A stretch of 8,813 nt of DNA from assembly GCA_009668925.1 (NCBI GenBank), contig SBEK01000165.1:1-8813 (forward strand), given 5' to 3'. The position numbers were made by a program, and so were the translations under genes. Of the stretch, positions 6,775 through 8,813 are shown piece by piece (the stretch's first letter is position 1; each line of letters starts with the position of its first letter). This DNA comes from Deltaproteobacteria bacterium (lineage in GTDB: Bacteria > Desulfobacterota > Syntrophia > Syntrophales > Smithellaceae). A model generated the notes under the pieces. That model saw only the letters and a program-made list of their open reading frames with translations. It was not told where the DNA came from and searched no databases.

Positions 6775-7016
6775 AATCTGTCGTCGGTGGAGAGTCCTCC
6801 CGGCGCCCGGGATTCTCTTAGCTGATTAGGCTGATGGGTCGAATCAGTTGGAGTGAACTATCACATAAACATACGACTTTCAAGCATAACTCTTGAAGAA
6901 CGCCTCTAACGTAATCATGCTCGATTCTTATTGCAACCTGAAGAATATTTTGTTAGTTTTATGGCGACTTGCGGAGATTCGTTTGCTCTTCAGATGATTA
7001 ACCAAAGGAGGATACC
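6775..7016. promoter_or_regulatory. Divergent intergenic region: promoters and leaders of ileS and the LPP20-like gene
   Basis: No gene is seen here. It is more AT-rich than its neighbours from about 6850 to 7000, as expected for promoters. For ileS (minus strand) a weak match is TTGAAA at 6883-6878, 17 nt, then TAGTTC at 6860-6855; an alternative is TTCAAG at 6897-6892, 18 nt, then TATGTT at 6873-6868. For the plus-strand gene a weak match is TTGCAA at 6931-6936, 17 nt, then TAGTTT at 6954-6959. All -10 boxes are poor, so positions are tentative. The putative ileS leader also holds CCCGG-cgc-CCGGG (6799-6811) flanked by AGAG/CTCT, and two CTGAT copies (6822 and 6831) that could each pair with AATCAG at 6842-6847. 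Confidence 0.4.
7004..7011 (+). promoter_or_regulatory. Strong ribosome-binding site of the LPP20-like gene
   Basis: AAAGGAGG lies 5 nt before the ATG at 7017, a near-complete match to the anti-Shine-Dalgarno sequence. It fixes the start and suggests efficient translation. Confidence 0.8.
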
Positions 7017-7901
7017 ATGAAGGTGAGAATTGTTTCCGTGGCCGTTTTGGCGGGGATTTTATTTTTATTGGCGCAGGCCGCTTTCTGCCAGAATACGGTC
7101 AGCATGTCCGAATGGGTGGAAAAAGTCGGTCAGGGTTCCGTAAACTGGTCGGCCGGCTACATTGAAGCGGTCGGGATCGGCGCGCCGCCGGACCGGAGCA
7201 TCGGCAAAATCAACGCGCGGCCGATGGCCCTGCGTGCGGCGAAAGTAGACGCCTATCGCAATATTCTGGAAATAACCAAAGGGGTTCAGGTGGATTCCAG
7301 AACCACGGTGAAAGACTTTACGGTGGAGAGCGACGTCGTCAATACGCAGGTCGAGGGGCTGGTGAAAGGCGCGCAGGTTGTTGATCAGCAGTACATGTCC
7401 GATGGAACCGTGGAAGTCCGGTTGAGAATGCCCCTTTACGGCAATTTGTCGCAGATCGTCGTTCCTCTGGCCATTGAGAAACGAAAGGCCGTCGTGCCGC
7501 CCGCACCGGCTGTGCCCGCGCCTCCCGCACCCGCCGTCACCGCACCGCCTCCGGCGCCCGTGGCCTATACCGGGCTGGTGATCGACGCCCGCGGGATCGG
7601 GGCGCGTCCGGCCATGTCGCCACGCATTTATGACGAGGCGGGCAAGGAAGTTTACGGCTCCGCCAATGTAGATCGTGAGTACGCGGTCCAGCAGGGGATG
7701 AGCGGCTATGCCCGCGACCTCACGTCGGCGCAGAGCAATCAGCGCGTGACGGCCAATCCCGTCACCGTGAAAGCGCTGAGAACCGGCGGCGCCGGGAAAT
7801 CGGATCTCATCATCGGCAACGCCGATGCGGATCAGATACGCGCGTCTGCGGAGAATGCATCGTTTATGAAGAAATGCCGGGTCATGATTGTCCTGGATTA
7901 A
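7017..7901 (+). CDS. Exported LPP20-like protein with Pro/Ala linker and C-terminal domain
   Basis: The 294-aa protein starts with a signal peptide (residues 1 to about 24: Lys and Arg, then a long hydrophobic core ending AQAAFC). The Cys24 context AAFC lacks the Gly/Ala/Ser needed just before a lipobox cysteine, so it is probably not a lipoprotein and is cut by signal peptidase I instead. Residues ~40-155 resemble the LPP20 family: a glycine-rich strand (GYIEAVGIGAP), a helix rich in Ala that ends in DAYRNILE, a variable strand region, then a GTVEVRLRMPLYG strand. Residues ~158-183 form a Pro/Ala linker. The C-terminal domain (184-294) begins TGLVIDARGIGARPAMSPRI, seen to my knowledge in related proteins of Deltaproteobacteria. 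No catalytic motif is visible and the function is unknown. It has its own strong ribosome-binding site and a terminator 26 bp after its stop, so it is probably transcribed alone. Confidence 0.85.
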   Translation: MKVRIVSVAVLAGILFLLAQAAFCQNTVSMSEWVEKVGQGSVNWSAGYIEAVGIGAPPDRSIGKINARPMALRAAKVDAYRNILEITKGVQVDSRTTVKDFTVESDVVNTQVEGLVKGAQVVDQQYMSDGTVEVRLRMPLYGNLSQIVVPLAIEKRKAVVPPAPAVPAPPAPAVTAPPPAPVAYTGLVIDARGIGARPAMSPRIYDEAGKEVYGSANVDREYAVQQGMSGYARDLTSAQSNQRVTANPVTVKALRTGGAGKSDLIIGNADADQIRASAENASFMKKCRVMIVLD

Positions 7902-7927
7902 AAGACCCATTGCCGTATAGCGTAAAT

Positions 7928-7966
7928 GCCGCAGTCACAAATAACTTGGTGGCTGCGGCTTTTTTT
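7928..7966 (+). terminator. Strong intrinsic terminator after the LPP20-like gene
   Basis: GCCGCAGTCAC (7928-7938) pairs with GTGGCTGCGGC (7949-7959) over 11 bp, including one T-G wobble pair, around a 10-nt loop, and is followed directly by seven T (7960-7966). It lies 26 bp after the stop codon at 7901 and isolates this gene from mutL. Confidence 0.92.
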
Positions 7967-8003
7967 CGGTGAAGGAACACAGAAAACGCGAAAAGGGAAG
8001 ACC

Positions 8004-8813
8004 GTGTCGAAACGTATCGTTATTCTGCCGGAAGAAGTGGCCAACCAGATTGCCGCCGGAGAAGTCGTGGAGCGGCCGGCGTCGATTGTCAAAGAGCTGG
8101 TTGAAAACGCCATCGATGCCGGAGCGCGCGATGTCCGCATTGAACTTTCCAAAGGCGGGTGTGAGTCCATCCGCGTCGCCGATAACGGCTCGGGCATTGA
8201 ACACGAAGACGTAGCGCTGGTTTTCGAGCGTCATGCCACCAGTAAAATATCAAAGCTGGAGGATATCTATAAGACGCAATCCTTCGGCTTCCGCGGCGAG
8301 GCCATGGCCAGCATCGCTTCCGTCGCGCGCGTGGAGATGCTGACCCGGCGGAAAGACGATTTAGCGGGAACGAAGGCGATCGTTGAAGGCGCCGTGATTT
8401 CGGAAATTACGCCTGCCGGTTTGCCTCCCGGAACGCAGATCACCGTAACGAACCTGTTTGCGAATGTGCCGGCGCGCCGCAAGTTTCTCAAGACCGAAGC
8501 CACGGAACAAAGCGCGTGCCTGGATGCGGTGACGCGTCTGGCGCTGGCGCATCCGGAAGTCCGCTTTATCGTTACGGCCGCCGGAAAGGAAGTATTTGCG
8601 GCACCCGTCGTGGCGGATGTTTCCCAGCGGATCGGCATGATCATGGGAAGCGAGTTTACGAGCCACTGTCTGGCGATTCGCGCCGAGGCGGACCCTGTGC
8701 GGATTACGGGCTTCATTTCCACGCCGGCATTTACAAAATCCAACTCCAAAAGTATCTATTTGTATGTGAATGCCCGCTTTATCCGCGACAACAGCCTGAC
8801 CCATGCAGTTGGG
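8004..8813 (+). CDS. mutL: DNA mismatch repair protein MutL, N-terminal ATPase part (3' end outside window)
   Basis: MutL links mismatch recognition by MutS to strand incision and repair. The 270 visible residues cover the GHKL ATPase domain and the start of the transducer domain. Motifs in order: QIAAGEVVERPASIVKELVE with catalytic E31 and magnesium-binding N35 in ELVENAIDAGA; DNGSGI with D60; ATSKI at 78-82; GFRGEAMASI at 95-104, the ATP-lid glycine motif; a PARRKFLK block; and VNARFIRD near the window end. The start is GTG at 8004: the protein then begins MSKRIVILPEEVANQIAAGEV, the expected length before the first motif, and no other start codon exists in frame upstream. The ribosome-binding site is weak (AGGGA a few nt before). 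Transcription should start anew after the terminator at 7928-7966, yet only 37 bp separate the T-tract from the GTG, so the promoter must overlap the terminator or lie upstream of it. Whether the C-terminal endonuclease motif is present cannot be seen here. Confidence 0.97.
   Translation, partial: MSKRIVILPEEVANQIAAGEVVERPASIVKELVENAIDAGARDVRIELSKGGCESIRVADNGSGIEHEDVALVFERHATSKISKLEDIYKTQSFGFRGEAMASIASVARVEMLTRRKDDLAGTKAIVEGAVISEITPAGLPPGTQITVTNLFANVPARRKFLKTEATEQSACLDAVTRLALAHPEVRFIVTAAGKEVFAAPVVADVSQRIGMIMGSEFTSHCLAIRAEADPVRITGFISTPAFTKSNSKSIYLYVNARFIRDNSLTHAVG

Noticed and set aside
6730..6880. T-box riboswitch in the ileS leader
   Set aside because: The conserved T-box core (AGGGTGGnACCGCG-like) is not found on the minus strand, and the terminator stem has the ACCGC part on its 3' side instead of the 5' side. 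A terminator-like hairpin alone is not enough.
6730..6900. Leader peptide with Ile codons controlling ileS
   Set aside because: Short minus-strand frames such as the one starting at 6887 (nine codons including the stop) contain no isoleucine codons.

Overview
The window reads as ordinary chromosome of a moderately GC-rich Gram-negative bacterium. My best guess is a member of the former Deltaproteobacteria (Desulfobacterota, perhaps a Syntrophus/Smithella-like lineage). This rests on protein style: a DUF4124-glutaredoxin protein, an EFR1-type flavodoxin-ferredoxin and an LPP20-like periplasmic protein. It also rests on dispersed hairpin repeats built on 'GTCATTGCGAGG ... GTGGCAATCC'. It is an inference; no rRNA or other phylogenetic marker was compared.

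Layout. (1) Positions 1-3085, plus strand, is a tight three-gene operon: the 3' part of a large coiled-coil protein I do not recognise, a secreted DUF4124 + glutaredoxin-like protein, and an EFR1-type protein with an N-terminal flavodoxin-like domain and two [4Fe-4S] ferredoxin motifs. The last two overlap by ATGA. (2) Positions 6729-3090, minus strand, is the conserved pair ileS -> lspA, convergent with the first operon (4 bp between the stop codons). The pair is split by 352 bp of non-coding DNA holding four copies of a 38-bp modular hairpin repeat. (3) Positions 6730-7016 are a divergent intergenic region carrying the ileS leader, with a candidate intrinsic terminator just upstream of the ileS ribosome-binding site. 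(4) Positions 7017-7901, plus strand, hold a probably monocistronic exported LPP20-like protein, closed by a strong intrinsic terminator. (5) From 8004 to the window end lies the 5' part of mutL, starting at GTG.

The genes do not form one pathway. ileS and lspA are housekeeping genes (isoleucyl-tRNA charging and lipoprotein signal-peptide removal), and mutL is DNA mismatch repair. The first operon has a redox flavour (thiol and iron-sulfur/flavin) plus an envelope-type coiled-coil protein. I see no phage, transposase, CRISPR, toxin-antitoxin or defence genes. The signals most worth a second look are non-coding: the 13-14-11 modular hairpin repeats between ileS and lspA, and the possible attenuator in the ileS leader. 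I found no convincing new multi-gene system.
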